Shown piece after piece: positions 46,667 to 54,797 of a DNA stretch of 64,000 nt. Each line of letters starts with the position of its first letter. Positions within the stretch are counted from its first letter, which is position 1. Made by a program: the position numbers and the translations under genes. Below the pieces are notes generated by a model. The model saw only the letters and a program-made list of their open reading frames with translations. It was not told the DNA's origin and did no database searches. Source of the DNA: Lysinibacillus sphaericus (lineage in GTDB: Bacteria > Bacillota > Bacilli > Bacillales_A > Planococcaceae); contig NZ_CP015224.1 in NCBI RefSeq assembly GCF_001629735.1, forward strand, positions 2,108,001 to 2,172,000. Direction: 5' to 3'.

Positions 46667-47340
46667 AAGTTTATTAATTTTCTAAGTTTATTAATATTTG
46701 CAAGTTTTATAAGTTATTTTGATATTGACAATATGATATCTTTTTTTACTACATGGCAAGTGTAACGTTTAAACCCTTTAGCTTGTTTAATCTCGTGTGT
46801 TTCTTGCTTATGGCATCCCATGAGTAATCCTTTTAAGTAAAATGTCATCTCGCCTATTCGCGCCATTAGTAATTTAAAAAGCATCTCTTGATGGTTCTGC
46901 CTTCATGAAATCTCAATTCTCAAACAATTATTGTTCATTTGGTCTACTCTTTAATCTTTATTTTATTTATTGTACCTTTATCTAGTTACATTTCAAAGCC
47001 AATTACAATCCATTCATCTACATAACTCCAAAAACTGATATTATATTTGGGCTTTAATTTTGCAGACCAAAAGTAGCATTGTTATCAATACAAAGATATC
47101 TAAAACTTCTTTTTCTTCGTATGGTGCTTTTGTCCATGCGTGAGAAATCTACAAATTAGCTAATACTTTGGTTAGCCCTTGACCACTTTTTCAGCTAAAA
47201 ATGCCCATAGTTTGCTTTTTCTCTTGTTCTTTTAAGTTCTTCTTTCTCTAACCTTAGAATCAAGTAAAATAACTAACTAAATCTCACACTCTCTAATTTT
47301 AAAAATTTTTCAAACCTATTTACCATAGCTTCTTTCGTAG
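46667..47340. repeat. Noncoding spacer partly duplicated at 51.26 kb
   Basis: About 46680-46920 is clearly related to 51265-51505: both contain TTCTAAGTTTATTAATATT, CATGGCAAGTGTAACGTTTA and GTAAAATGTCATCTCGCCTA in the same order. The remainder to 47340 has no gene that I can support. Confidence 0.7.
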
Positions 47341-47760
47341 TTGGAACTTAATGCAGTGGGAGATGTCAAACATCCTCATACACGGCAAATTTTAGCGGGA
47401 GCGAGAAATCCTCAAACAGGACAGTGGCTGGATTGCTGTGCCTATCTCGAACAGCATGCACAATCAGAGGCACTTGCTGGCACAAATACAACCATTGGCG
47501 TAATAGCGTTGAATGCAAAATTAACAAAGGCAGAAGCAAAAAAGATTGCCCAGCTTACACAAAATGCACTCGCCCGAACGATTTATCCTGTCCATACGAT
47601 GCTTGATGGCGACACTATTTTTGTGCTAGGTACAGGAGAGCAGACATTTGCGCTAGATTATTTGGGACATTTAGCAACTAAGGTGATGGAGGAAGCTATT
47701 CTTGCTGGTATTCAAGCGGCAGATAAATTGGCAGGGGTGGAAAGCTATACAAGCATTCAT
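47341..47760 (+). pseudogene. Internal/C-terminal fragment of a P1-family peptidase
   Basis: Plus strand reads NAVGDVKHPHTRQILAGARN, then NTTIGVIALNAKLTKAEAKK, ARTIYPVHTMLDGDTIFVLG and LGHLATKVMEEAILAGIQAA, the C-terminal half of P1 (DmpA-like) peptidases. The N-terminal half is absent and the right end joins antisense immunity-gene sequence at about 47757. It is a stray fragment, unrelated to toxins. Confidence 0.8.
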
Positions 47761-48153
47761 ATAATTAACAAAACCTGCCATATCTTCTGGGTAGTGATGA
47801 TTTCCATAAAACTCTGCAATTTTATTTAATAATTTATTATCTTCTTTACATCTTTCTTTTATTTCAGATAAACAAACAAATCTGAGTTTTCTATTCTCCT
47901 CTCCTAATATTGTGCTTTCTTCATCTAATTGAGGGAAATAATTTGTTTTTATTTCTAACATAACTTTATCTAAATCTTCACTAGATACTCCCCATGCAAG
48001 TTCACTAACAAATCCACTTTCATCACCATTCTCCATCAACTCTACCGCATAGTCAGAAATAACGTCTTTACTAAAATAATTTTCTTGGACACCTACAAAA
48101 ATAGTTTTCCAGTCATACTTAATATATCTATTTTTTAAATATTTTAAGTTCAT
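47757..48153 (-). pseudogene. DUF2247-like immunity gene cut at its 3' end (cassette C)
   Basis: ATG 48153 follows AGGTGA. The protein has YDWKTIFVGVQENYFSKDVI, EENRKLRFVCLSEIKERC and HHYPEDMAGFVNY, the last matching the PEDMxGFxxY block near the end of DUF2247 proteins. After this the frame runs into the antisense of a P1-peptidase fragment, so the final 30 or so residues are lost. It lies 13 bases after the cassette C toxin stop. Confidence 0.7.
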
Positions 48154-48165
48154 ATTATTCACCTA

Positions 48166-49264
48166 CTACTTTTTTGGAACTTGATTTGGCTTACCTGTTA
48201 TAACACCATCTTCAATGAATCTCCTGTGACTCACGTCACCATTTGGCTCAACAATCCATTCAAAATTGCCATTATTACTCCCTGTTATTTGGTATAATTC
48301 CCTTTCAATCTTATCCCCTCCTACCAGTGGAAACTTCTCCGAAAATCTTGAATAATTATCAACAACATCAGAAAAACCTTGTTCCTTTGGTGCATAAGGG
48401 AACTCTTTTTCTATAATAGGTTTCCCTTTTTCATCTCTTCCCCAAACTGGTTTTACTTTATCAACCTTTTCCCCACTTCCAACTCGTTTTCCATCTAGAA
48501 TAGGACCTTCAAGTTCTTCAATTACTTTAGAATTAGATTCACTGACTTTCTGACCAGCTTTTCCCGTACCCTTAGTCTCATCTTGTTTTTTAGGATTTTG
48601 ATTTGGTTTTGGCGCAAGGTTTGGTGCTGGTTTTGTTTGACCGCCGCTAGGTGTTTTAGAAGTAGTTCCTTTTACTCCAAATACTGAGGTTACAACACCA
48701 AAACTATCTAACAAATGTTCCTTTGATAAAGGGTCTTTTGGGTTTACTGCCCCATTAACCATTCCGGTAAAGCCAAAGGTTGCGTAATTTACAAAATCAG
48801 AAAGTGAACCCCATATTTTCCCTTGTCTGTCCTTTGCTCCAGACACTATACATCTAATGCTCCTAATGTAAAATAGTTTGCAAAATCATACGGTGAGTCT
48901 AACACTTTGTTCCATTTCACGGCGGCTTTCTTTGCTTGGTTTTTTGCCTTCTGATAATACTGTTTGGCTTTTTGAACAGTCTTTTTCGCATAAAGGACAG
49001 CCTTTTTTATGGTTCATTTATACCATTTTACAAACTTCTTTTTCGCAAATTTTATGAATTTATGGGCTTTCGCATAAACTTTGCCTTTCTTTTTCTTACG
49101 CTTCTTTTTAAGATTTTGAAGAGATTCTTTAATTTTAATTTACTTTTCGCCTTTTTGCTTTTCGTTTTTCTAGACTTGCTTGCCTTTTTAACACTCTTAA
49201 CAACAGGGATACTGGCAAACAAACTGCATATTGCTCCAAAAAAACCTTTTCCCTCCTTTGCCAT
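48166..49264 (-). pseudogene. Diverged lysine-rich effector with its own tip (cassette C)
   Basis: Starts at ATG 49264 (MAKEGKGFFGAICSLFASIP) with a basic stretch KKASKSRKTKSKKAKSKLK, then several frame losses between 49050 and 48850. From 48846 an open frame reads GAKDRQGKIWGSLSDFVNYA, VNPKDPLSKEHLLDSFGVV as in cassette D, a Pro/Gln/Lys linker, and a tip with PVWGRDEKGKPIIEKEF, LYQITGSNNGNFEWIVEPNG and VSHRRFIEDGVITGKPNQ. I recognise this tip from other polymorphic toxins but cannot name it. Multiple frameshifts. Confidence 0.68.
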
Positions 49265-49560
49265 TAAGCACCACCCCCACCAGTAGGAATCATGCTTATG
49301 ACATCTAGTGCGGATTCAAGGTCAGCATTCTTCTCCCGATGTATTAGATACGGATACTGGTGCTTTGTTCGAGCCTTCCATTGTGACAATCTGTCCCTGC
49401 ATATCGGTGATACCGTCAAGAACGAGACTGCTGGTGCTACATATCAAGCGCATGGATTCTGTTGCACTCATGGAAATGCTTTTCGCCGAAAGAATGATAT
49501 TATCATTGGCTTTTAGTGTAAACAGATATATACTTTGTACTTCTACTCCGCTTCCAGATC
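49262..49560 (-). pseudogene. Third, diverged VgrG-tail fragment (cassette C)
   Basis: Minus strand reads LFTLKANDNIILSAKSISMS, ATESMRLICSTSSLVLDGIT and GQIVTMEGSNKAPVSVSN, then loses frame before the effector ATG. It is the same region as in the live VgrG2 but clearly older than the cassette D copy. Confidence 0.75.
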
Positions 49561-49990
49561 GAGCATTTCCCCCTAATTCCTTACTCTCAATTGCTTGTGC
49601 CTGACAGCTAATAAATTACAAATGTTCCATTTATAGGTAAAAACAACTTGTTGCATTTGAAGGTGTAGACTTTTGCCACAATACAAAAATAAACAGCTCA
49701 TATAACCATTAAAAATGGTTATATGAGCTGTTTGGGTTGATGGAAATCTTTTTAACCTTATGATAAGAATAGAAATACCAATTTTACTTTCTTCATTTCT
49801 ACCGTACTAAACTTTCACAACTTATTCTATCTTTTAGGAATTAAAATCAAAAGACTGCTTTTTTTCTAATATTGATAATGTCTAGGAATATCTTCTTTCT
49901 TTACAATCTTACTGTTATAGTGTAAATCCATTTTTTATTGTAATTTTTGTTAATCAGCACCCGATAAAAAATAGGGTAATCACACAACTT
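49561..49990. other. Spacer between cassettes B and C with a terminator
   Basis: No gene. A strong hairpin at 49691-49732 (CAGCTCATATAACCATT arms) followed by TTTATTTTTG on the minus strand should end cassette B transcription. This terminator differs from the recurring cassette-boundary hairpin. Confidence 0.7.
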
Positions 49991-50446
49991 CTATCCCTTG
50001 ATAAATTCGGATGTAATATTTATTCCATCTGAAAGAAAACGGCTGAAACTATCCCAAGCTATCTTGGGATCCCCCTCCCCCTCTATATATTGGTATACTG
50101 GTGGATTCTCTCCCTCACTAAATCTAAAATAATTAAATTCATAACCTTGATGCATTGAAAATACAAAAGCATCCTCTGGTAATTTGAAAGATTCTTGGTT
50201 TTCTTCTAGCAACTCATTTGCTTCTTCCGTTAATCTCTTTAAACTTCCGAAGAAAATATCTGTGCCTTGAAATAACAACCCTGCACAATGTCCCACTTCT
50301 AACAAAAATGTGCGATACATAGTTGGAAAACTGTGTCCAATTTCCTTCTCCAATTCTTTGATTTCATTTTCATTACACCCCTGAATTTCCTCAACAGTGG
50401 CTATTTGCAATCCTACCAATAAATTCACGATACTATTTTTATCCAT
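49991..50446 (-). CDS. SMI1/KNR4 (SUKH) immunity protein (cassette B)
   Basis: 151 residues from ATG 50446, nine bases after GGAGGG. SUKH pattern: CNENEIKELEKEIGHSFPTM, a central FQGTDIFFGSLKRL and FVFSMHQGYEFNYFRF followed by GENPPVYQYIEGEG. The start is four bases after the toxin stop, a toxin-immunity junction. Intact, while the toxin tip lacks its N-terminus and has a frameshift, so this is probably an orphan immunity gene kept for protection. Confidence 0.88.
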   Translation of the reverse strand: MDKNSIVNLLVGLQIATVEEIQGCNENEIKELEKEIGHSFPTMYRTFLLEVGHCAGLLFQGTDIFFGSLKRLTEEANELLEENQESFKLPEDAFVFSMHQGYEFNYFRFSEGENPPVYQYIEGEGDPKIAWDSFSRFLSDGINITSEFIKG

Positions 50447-50450
50447 ATTG

Positions 50451-51175
50451 CTATTTCCCTCCAGGTCCATGATCTATTATTACATCTATATTAGGAAACC
50501 TTTGTTTAAACTGTTTTATTACACCTGCGCAAGAAATACAGAATGGCAATTCAGAAAACAAATAAACTTTTCCAGAAGCATCTTTTGAAAAGCTTGAAGA
50601 CAAATCCTCCAAAATCTTAACTTCCGAATCTAGAGTTCTTGGGTTATGCCCTGTGGTAATTATATCAAAAATTCGCTTATCTGGTACACCTACTGTCCCT
50701 ACTCTATCTGCATTACCACTAACTCCAATTAATTCACCCTTTTTCCCATTGATTTCACTCCGCAAAAGCAATATTTCTTTTTGAACCAACATTAAATTTT
50801 TGCCTAATTTGATCAACTCTATTTAGTGATTGTTCAGTTGACCTTACTACTGTAGCTTGTCCTGTACCCTTAGCTGCTTCATCAGGCTTTTTATTCGAGC
50901 CATTTTGTGATGGTTGGGTATTAGACGGTTTCGGACTTGGAGTTGTTGTGTTTCTTCCAACTGTTCCTGTATCCTCTATGTATCTAGCGTCTCCACCTGC
51001 TCCTGCTAACTCATACCGCTGTGGTGGTTGCAGCATCTGATGCAGTTGCTGTTTGACTTCGGCTACTTTGGATTGTATCTGGGTTTTCACGTTCACTACT
51101 TGCTTTTTGACTTTTTCTTTTACACTGCCTAAGAGACCTTTATTCGCATTTTGAACACTTTTATTGATGCTCTTA
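50451..51175 (-). pseudogene. Orphan deaminase toxin tip (cassette B)
   Basis: Begins without a start in sequence matching the live effector after its pre-toxin block (KKQVVNVKTQIQSKVAEVKQ), continues through the hinge GTVGRNTTTPSPKPSNTQPS, then shifts frame near 50757. The tip has GHNPRTLDSEVKILEDLSS and SELPFCISCAGVIKQF, ending VIIDHGPGGK, with intact Glu and CxSC residues. A crossover in the hinge with the live effector would restore a full head but not fix the frameshift. Confidence 0.75.
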
Positions 51176-51214
51176 AATGGTTATCTTTTCAATTTACGTA
51201 CTTAAACATGCATA

Positions 51215-51252
51215 AAAGCACTTGTCGCCTGTTATAGACAATCAAGTGCTTT
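51215..51252 (-). repeat. Cassette-boundary hairpin, copy 4
   Basis: AAAGCACTTG/CAAGTGCTTT arms, the TTGTCTATAACAGGCGA loop and the AATTTACGTACTTAAACATG flank, with TTTTA on the minus strand. It separates the live operon spacer from cassette B. Confidence 0.82.
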
Positions 51253-51414
51253 AAGTTTATAAATTTTCTAAGTTTATTAATATTCGCAAGTTTTGTAAGT
51301 TAGTTTAATATTGACAGTATGACATCTTTTTACCACATGGCAAGTGTAACGTTTAAACACTTTAGCTTGTTTAATCTCGTGTGTTTCGTCCCTATGACAT
51401 CCATAAGTGGTCCC

Positions 51415-51820
51415 TTGTAAGTAAAATGTCATCTCGCCTATTCTCTCTCTTATTACATTAGCGTTAAAATAGCACTTCTTGATGGCCTAGCCTTCATGAG
51501 TTATTAATTCAAATTCAAGGATATCTTTAACTGTACACAATTAAAATCTATTTATATTCTTGTTCATCGCCACGAGCTTTGTCATTATCGTTTATTTAGT
51601 CACTATTCCATACAAAACTACCTCCTGCATGTAAAATGTCATCTCGCCTAATTCTCACACTTTTCTTCCTAGACAACTGTTTACATAGTACTCCTTGATG
51701 GTCCAGCCTTCATGAGTTATTAATTCAAATTCAAGGATATCTTTAACTGTACACAATTAAAAAAACTATTTATATCCTTGTTTATCGCCAAGTGCTTTGT
51801 CATTCTCGTATGTAAATATG
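51415..51820. repeat. Tandem imperfect direct repeats in the cassette spacer
   Basis: The segment with GTAAAATGTCATCTCGCCTA, then CCTTCATGAGTTATTAATTC and GGATATCTTTAACTGTACAC occurs at about 51418-51590 and again at about 51632-51820. Part of it also recurs at 46840-46920 and a short piece near 40650-40690. There is no coding potential. Confidence 0.75.
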
Positions 51821-52547
51821 AATCGAGTTACTAATTATAGCAGTCTTCTATAGCTTTCATTGCAACCAATCTTGTGTGTATGCTTACCTTCATAGACTGT
51901 TGATTCAAATAATAAGCCTTTAAAAACTAAAAGTTTCAGTTAATTGAAGTTTAGTATATTAATACAGCCTAAGATAGATATCTAAGCCCTTTATGGGCTG
52001 TCTTTAACCGTCCCCTAAAATATAAAACCAGACTGATCTAAAAAAATGGTGGCAGTTGTCTTTCCCAGCTACCACCATATTATCATTCATTCAATTTAAC
52101 GTACTCTTATTGTGTAGTAACATATTTTTTATCAATTTCAGATGGTTCCTACTGTTCTTGATAAATTTACTTTTCATCTTTAACAATAACTTCATACATC
52201 TCTCCAACATTTGCATCCATTGGTACCCATGCATAATAATTTTGATTAATATAAATTGAACCAACTTTGTTTTTGCATCATTCCAGTAATTTTTCATGCT
52301 TGGATAGTATACATCCCTTTTCTTGAAAAATCTTCAAAAAAACGAAGATAACAAAAACAGGTCTATCATGGAGTTATCTAACCACAATCGACCTGCTTTT
52401 TGTAATGGAATACCGTTATTCAGGTGAAAAATTCACGCATTAATATGCGTACAAATGAAAAAATGAAAGGACGAAATCTTCATAAGTGTATTACATGAGT
52501 TATGTGTAATTAACGGTTTCATTCAGCGCTAGGTAATACTTATCACC
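51821..52547. other. Spacer with a terminator and a gene remnant
   Basis: A hairpin at 52041-52078 (ATGGTGGTAGCT/AACTGCCACCAT followed by TTTTTT on the minus strand) lies after a decayed minus-strand frame at about 52085-52290 that reads GSIYINQNYYAWVPMDANVG, EMYEVIVKDEK and EIDKKYVTTQ with interrupting stops. CAGGTC/GACCTG arms at 52346-52388 form another possible terminator, for the SUKH-3 gene. Confidence 0.5.
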
Positions 52548-53009
52548 TTAATTTTCTAAATGCTCTTCATGTATTACTTTTAACTCTCTCCCTTCACATA
52601 AATTGTTGAGAGCTTCATATATTCCGCAACCAATTTTCCAAATATAGTAATCATCTCGTACTGCGTAAACTTCCCCTGCTTTAGACATATACAATACTGC
52701 ATTATCTCTAAAAGCAGTACCAATTACAACCAAATCCTCACCTATTATAACTTCATATCTTTTATAATGTCTTCTGTCTAAATCCCCCAGCCCTTCCTCC
52801 GGATCTATCACAAAATCATCCAATTTTCCATTATATTCGTAGATACACTTTAATTCACCAAATTGCTCTAGTGCCTCTTTTACACAATCGAAAACTATAT
52901 ATCCTTTATCTTCTAAATATTTCACTTGTGAACTAATATCTTTTTTTCGCTCTGGTGTCCACCCTGATTGTTTTAATATTTTTTTTGTTTTTATTGATAG
53001 TTTTTCCAT
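52548..53009 (-). CDS. SUKH-3 immunity protein for the live effector
   Basis: 153 residues from ATG 53009, with GTGAGG upstream. SUKH-3 signature: ILKQSGWTPERKKDISSQV, EALEQFGELKCIYEY, DLVVIGTAFRDNAVLYMSKA followed by GEVYAVRDDYYIWKIG, and an ending ALNNLCEG. It lies 10 bases after the effector stop. In known polymorphic toxin loci, SUKH-3 proteins pair with YwqJ-type deaminases, matching the upstream tip. Confidence 0.85.
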   Translation of the reverse strand: MEKLSIKTKKILKQSGWTPERKKDISSQVKYLEDKGYIVFDCVKEALEQFGELKCIYEYNGKLDDFVIDPEEGLGDLDRRHYKRYEVIIGEDLVVIGTAFRDNAVLYMSKAGEVYAVRDDYYIWKIGCGIYEALNNLCEGRELKVIHEEHLEN

Positions 53010-53019
53010 TCTAAAAACC

Positions 53020-54513
53020 TCACTTTTTACCAAAAGGTATATCAACAATAAACTCCTCAAATGTCACTTTACAATTCCCACACATTTCCTTGTATTTACC
53101 ATTTTTCGTAGAGATGGTGCTCAAGATAATATCTTCAAGCTTTGCTCCTTCCTTAAAAGCTTGATTTACTGCTTGAATTTCTGCACAGTTTTCTACTTCC
53201 CATCTCTCAAAACTATCTTTACCTTCTTTTTCCATCGCTCTCTGTTTAGTTTTTTCCACCAACTTTTTAGTATCATCGTGTAAATCCGATGCTGTCGGAT
53301 TGAATCTAGGATTTCCCGTTCTTAAATCTGTACCAACACCATTATAACCAGTATAAGTTTTTCCAGTTTTCATATCAACAGCAGCAGTTATAACATGTGG
53401 AATATGGATATCATTTGTATTTGGATCTATATATTTACCATTAAGAAGTTCTGCTCGTTCTTGCGCAAGCTTCTTCCTTGCCACATCTATAGCTTCGTCT
53501 TGTTTTAATACCCTAGTTGTATTTTTATCCGTACCCTTATCCTCAGCAGGCTTTTTATTCGAGCCATTTTGTGATGGTTGGGTATTAGACGGCTTCGGAC
53601 TTGGAGTTGGTGTGTTTCTTCCAACTGTTCCTGTATCCTCTATGTGTCTAACGTCTCCACCTGCTAATGCAAAATTCTGCTGCTGTGATTGTACCATCTG
53701 ACGCAGTTGCTGTTTGACTTCGGCTACTTTGGATTGTATCTGGGTTTTCACGTTCACTACTTGCTTTTTGACTTGGTCTACTACACTTCCTACTGGACCT
53801 TTCAGCACGTTTTGAACACCTTCAGCGACACTCTTAACTACTCCGGCACCTTTATTTACTAATTTTCCGCCTGTTGCCACCCAGCCCGCAAACGGAATCA
53901 TCGCGCCAAAGGAAAGGGCCGCATTGACCTTGTCACCTCTAGCCAGATAAATAATGCCATTCACGCCATCCGCTATTTCGCCGAAACCTGGGATTAATCC
54001 TACAAGATCTAATCCTACTTGTAGCGTATTCAACAGATTTTTAGGTTTTACAGCATTTTTCACTGCCTTGGTGGTTGCTTGAGCAGCTTTTTTCACCACT
54101 GGTAGTACCTTTTCCTTCACTACCTGCTTCGTTTGTTTGACAGCGGCCTTTACCTGTTGCTTGGCTTTTGTCACAGCCGCCTTTGCTTTTTTCACAACCT
54201 TTTTCGTGGTCAGAATCGCTTTTTTAATGGCCTTCTTCGCCCGTTTCACCAATTTACTCTTGGATAAACTATTTTTTAGCTTACGGGCCTTGGTAAAGAA
54301 TTTCCCCCACTTTTTCTTTTTCTTCTTGCGTTTTTTCTTTTTCTTCTTTTTACTCGATTTCTTTTGTTTTTTCTTAGTGGAGCTTTTCTTTTTGGAGGAT
54401 TTCTTGGAGCTCTTCCCTTTCGATCCTCCGCTCTTTCCTTTTTTCGCTCCGCCTGGGGAGCCTACTTTCGGAATCATTCCCAGTAAGCTTCCTGCTAATC
54501 CTAATAGACCCAT
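53020..54513 (-). CDS. Lysine-rich polymorphic effector with YwqJ-type deaminase tip
   Basis: 497 residues. Residues 1-20 are hydrophobic (MGLLGLAGSLLGMIPKVGSP); 21-70 are almost only Lys, Ser and Gly; 71-150 form Lys/Ala-rich helices; 155-225 hold a hydrophobic pre-toxin block (LDLVGLIPGFGEIADGVNG, SFGAMIPFAGWVA). A Pro/Ser/Asn hinge (300-335) leads to the tip, with the deaminase Cys443-Ala-Glu445 in ENCAEIQAVNQAF and zinc cysteines 478 and 481 in MCGNC. The ATG shares its A with the VgrG2 stop (TAATG). The tip probably deaminates a nucleobase or nucleotide in the target cell; SUKH-3 immunity follows. Confidence 0.85.
   Translation of the reverse strand: MGLLGLAGSLLGMIPKVGSPGGAKKGKSGGSKGKSSKKSSKKKSSTKKKQKKSSKKKKKKKRKKKKKKWGKFFTKARKLKNSLSKSKLVKRAKKAIKKAILTTKKVVKKAKAAVTKAKQQVKAAVKQTKQVVKEKVLPVVKKAAQATTKAVKNAVKPKNLLNTLQVGLDLVGLIPGFGEIADGVNGIIYLARGDKVNAALSFGAMIPFAGWVATGGKLVNKGAGVVKSVAEGVQNVLKGPVGSVVDQVKKQVVNVKTQIQSKVAEVKQQLRQMVQSQQQNFALAGGDVRHIEDTGTVGRNTPTPSPKPSNTQPSQNGSNKKPAEDKGTDKNTTRVLKQDEAIDVARKKLAQERAELLNGKYIDPNTNDIHIPHVITAAVDMKTGKTYTGYNGVGTDLRTGNPRFNPTASDLHDDTKKLVEKTKQRAMEKEGKDSFERWEVENCAEIQAVNQAFKEGAKLEDIILSTISTKNGKYKEMCGNCKVTFEEFIVDIPFGKK
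53549..53800. repeat. Shared effector hinge, live copy
   Basis: The DNA for KKQVVNVKTQIQSKVAEVKQ through PSQNGSNKKP recurs in cassette B (about 50889-51140) and cassette E (about 44009-44160) with very high identity. Tips differ completely beyond it, so this hinge is a second place where homologous exchange could occur. Confidence 0.85.
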
Positions 54514-54797
54514 TAGGCATCACCCCCACCAACAGGGATCATCCCCATCATGTCTAAGGCGGAATCGAGGTCTGCTTCTTCTTCCTGTGAAGCGACTGAC
54601 ACAGGGGCTTTGATGGACCCTTCCATCGTGACCGCCTGTCCCTGGATATCCGTAATGCCGTCAAACACTATACTACTGGAGCCGCAGGTAAATCGCATGG
54701 ATTCGGCTGCACTCATGGACACTCGCTTCCCTGCGAAGGTGATCGTGTCATTCGCTTTGACTAGCAGGGAGGGCTTACTATGCACGGTAATGCCGCT
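54280..54797. repeat. Near-identical repeat R, live copy
   Basis: Matches 45934-46458 across the VgrG2 tail and effector head. The two copies are direct repeats 8.3 kb apart. Confidence 0.9.

Noticed and set aside
39300-51255. Recurring hairpins considered as a CRISPR-like array
   Set aside because: Copies are 2.4 to 7 kb apart with genes in between; no regular repeat-spacer pattern and no cas genes.
52091-52297. 68-residue minus-strand frame in the spacer
   Set aside because: A different frame of the same DNA reads more protein-like (NQNYYAWVPMDANVGEMYEV) but is interrupted by stops; treated as a gene remnant, not a gene.
53020-54513. Effector considered as a type VII LXG toxin because YwqJ tips occur there
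   Set aside because: No LXG or WXG domain is present; the head is lysine-rich and the gene is coupled to a VgrG-like gene and DUF4280.
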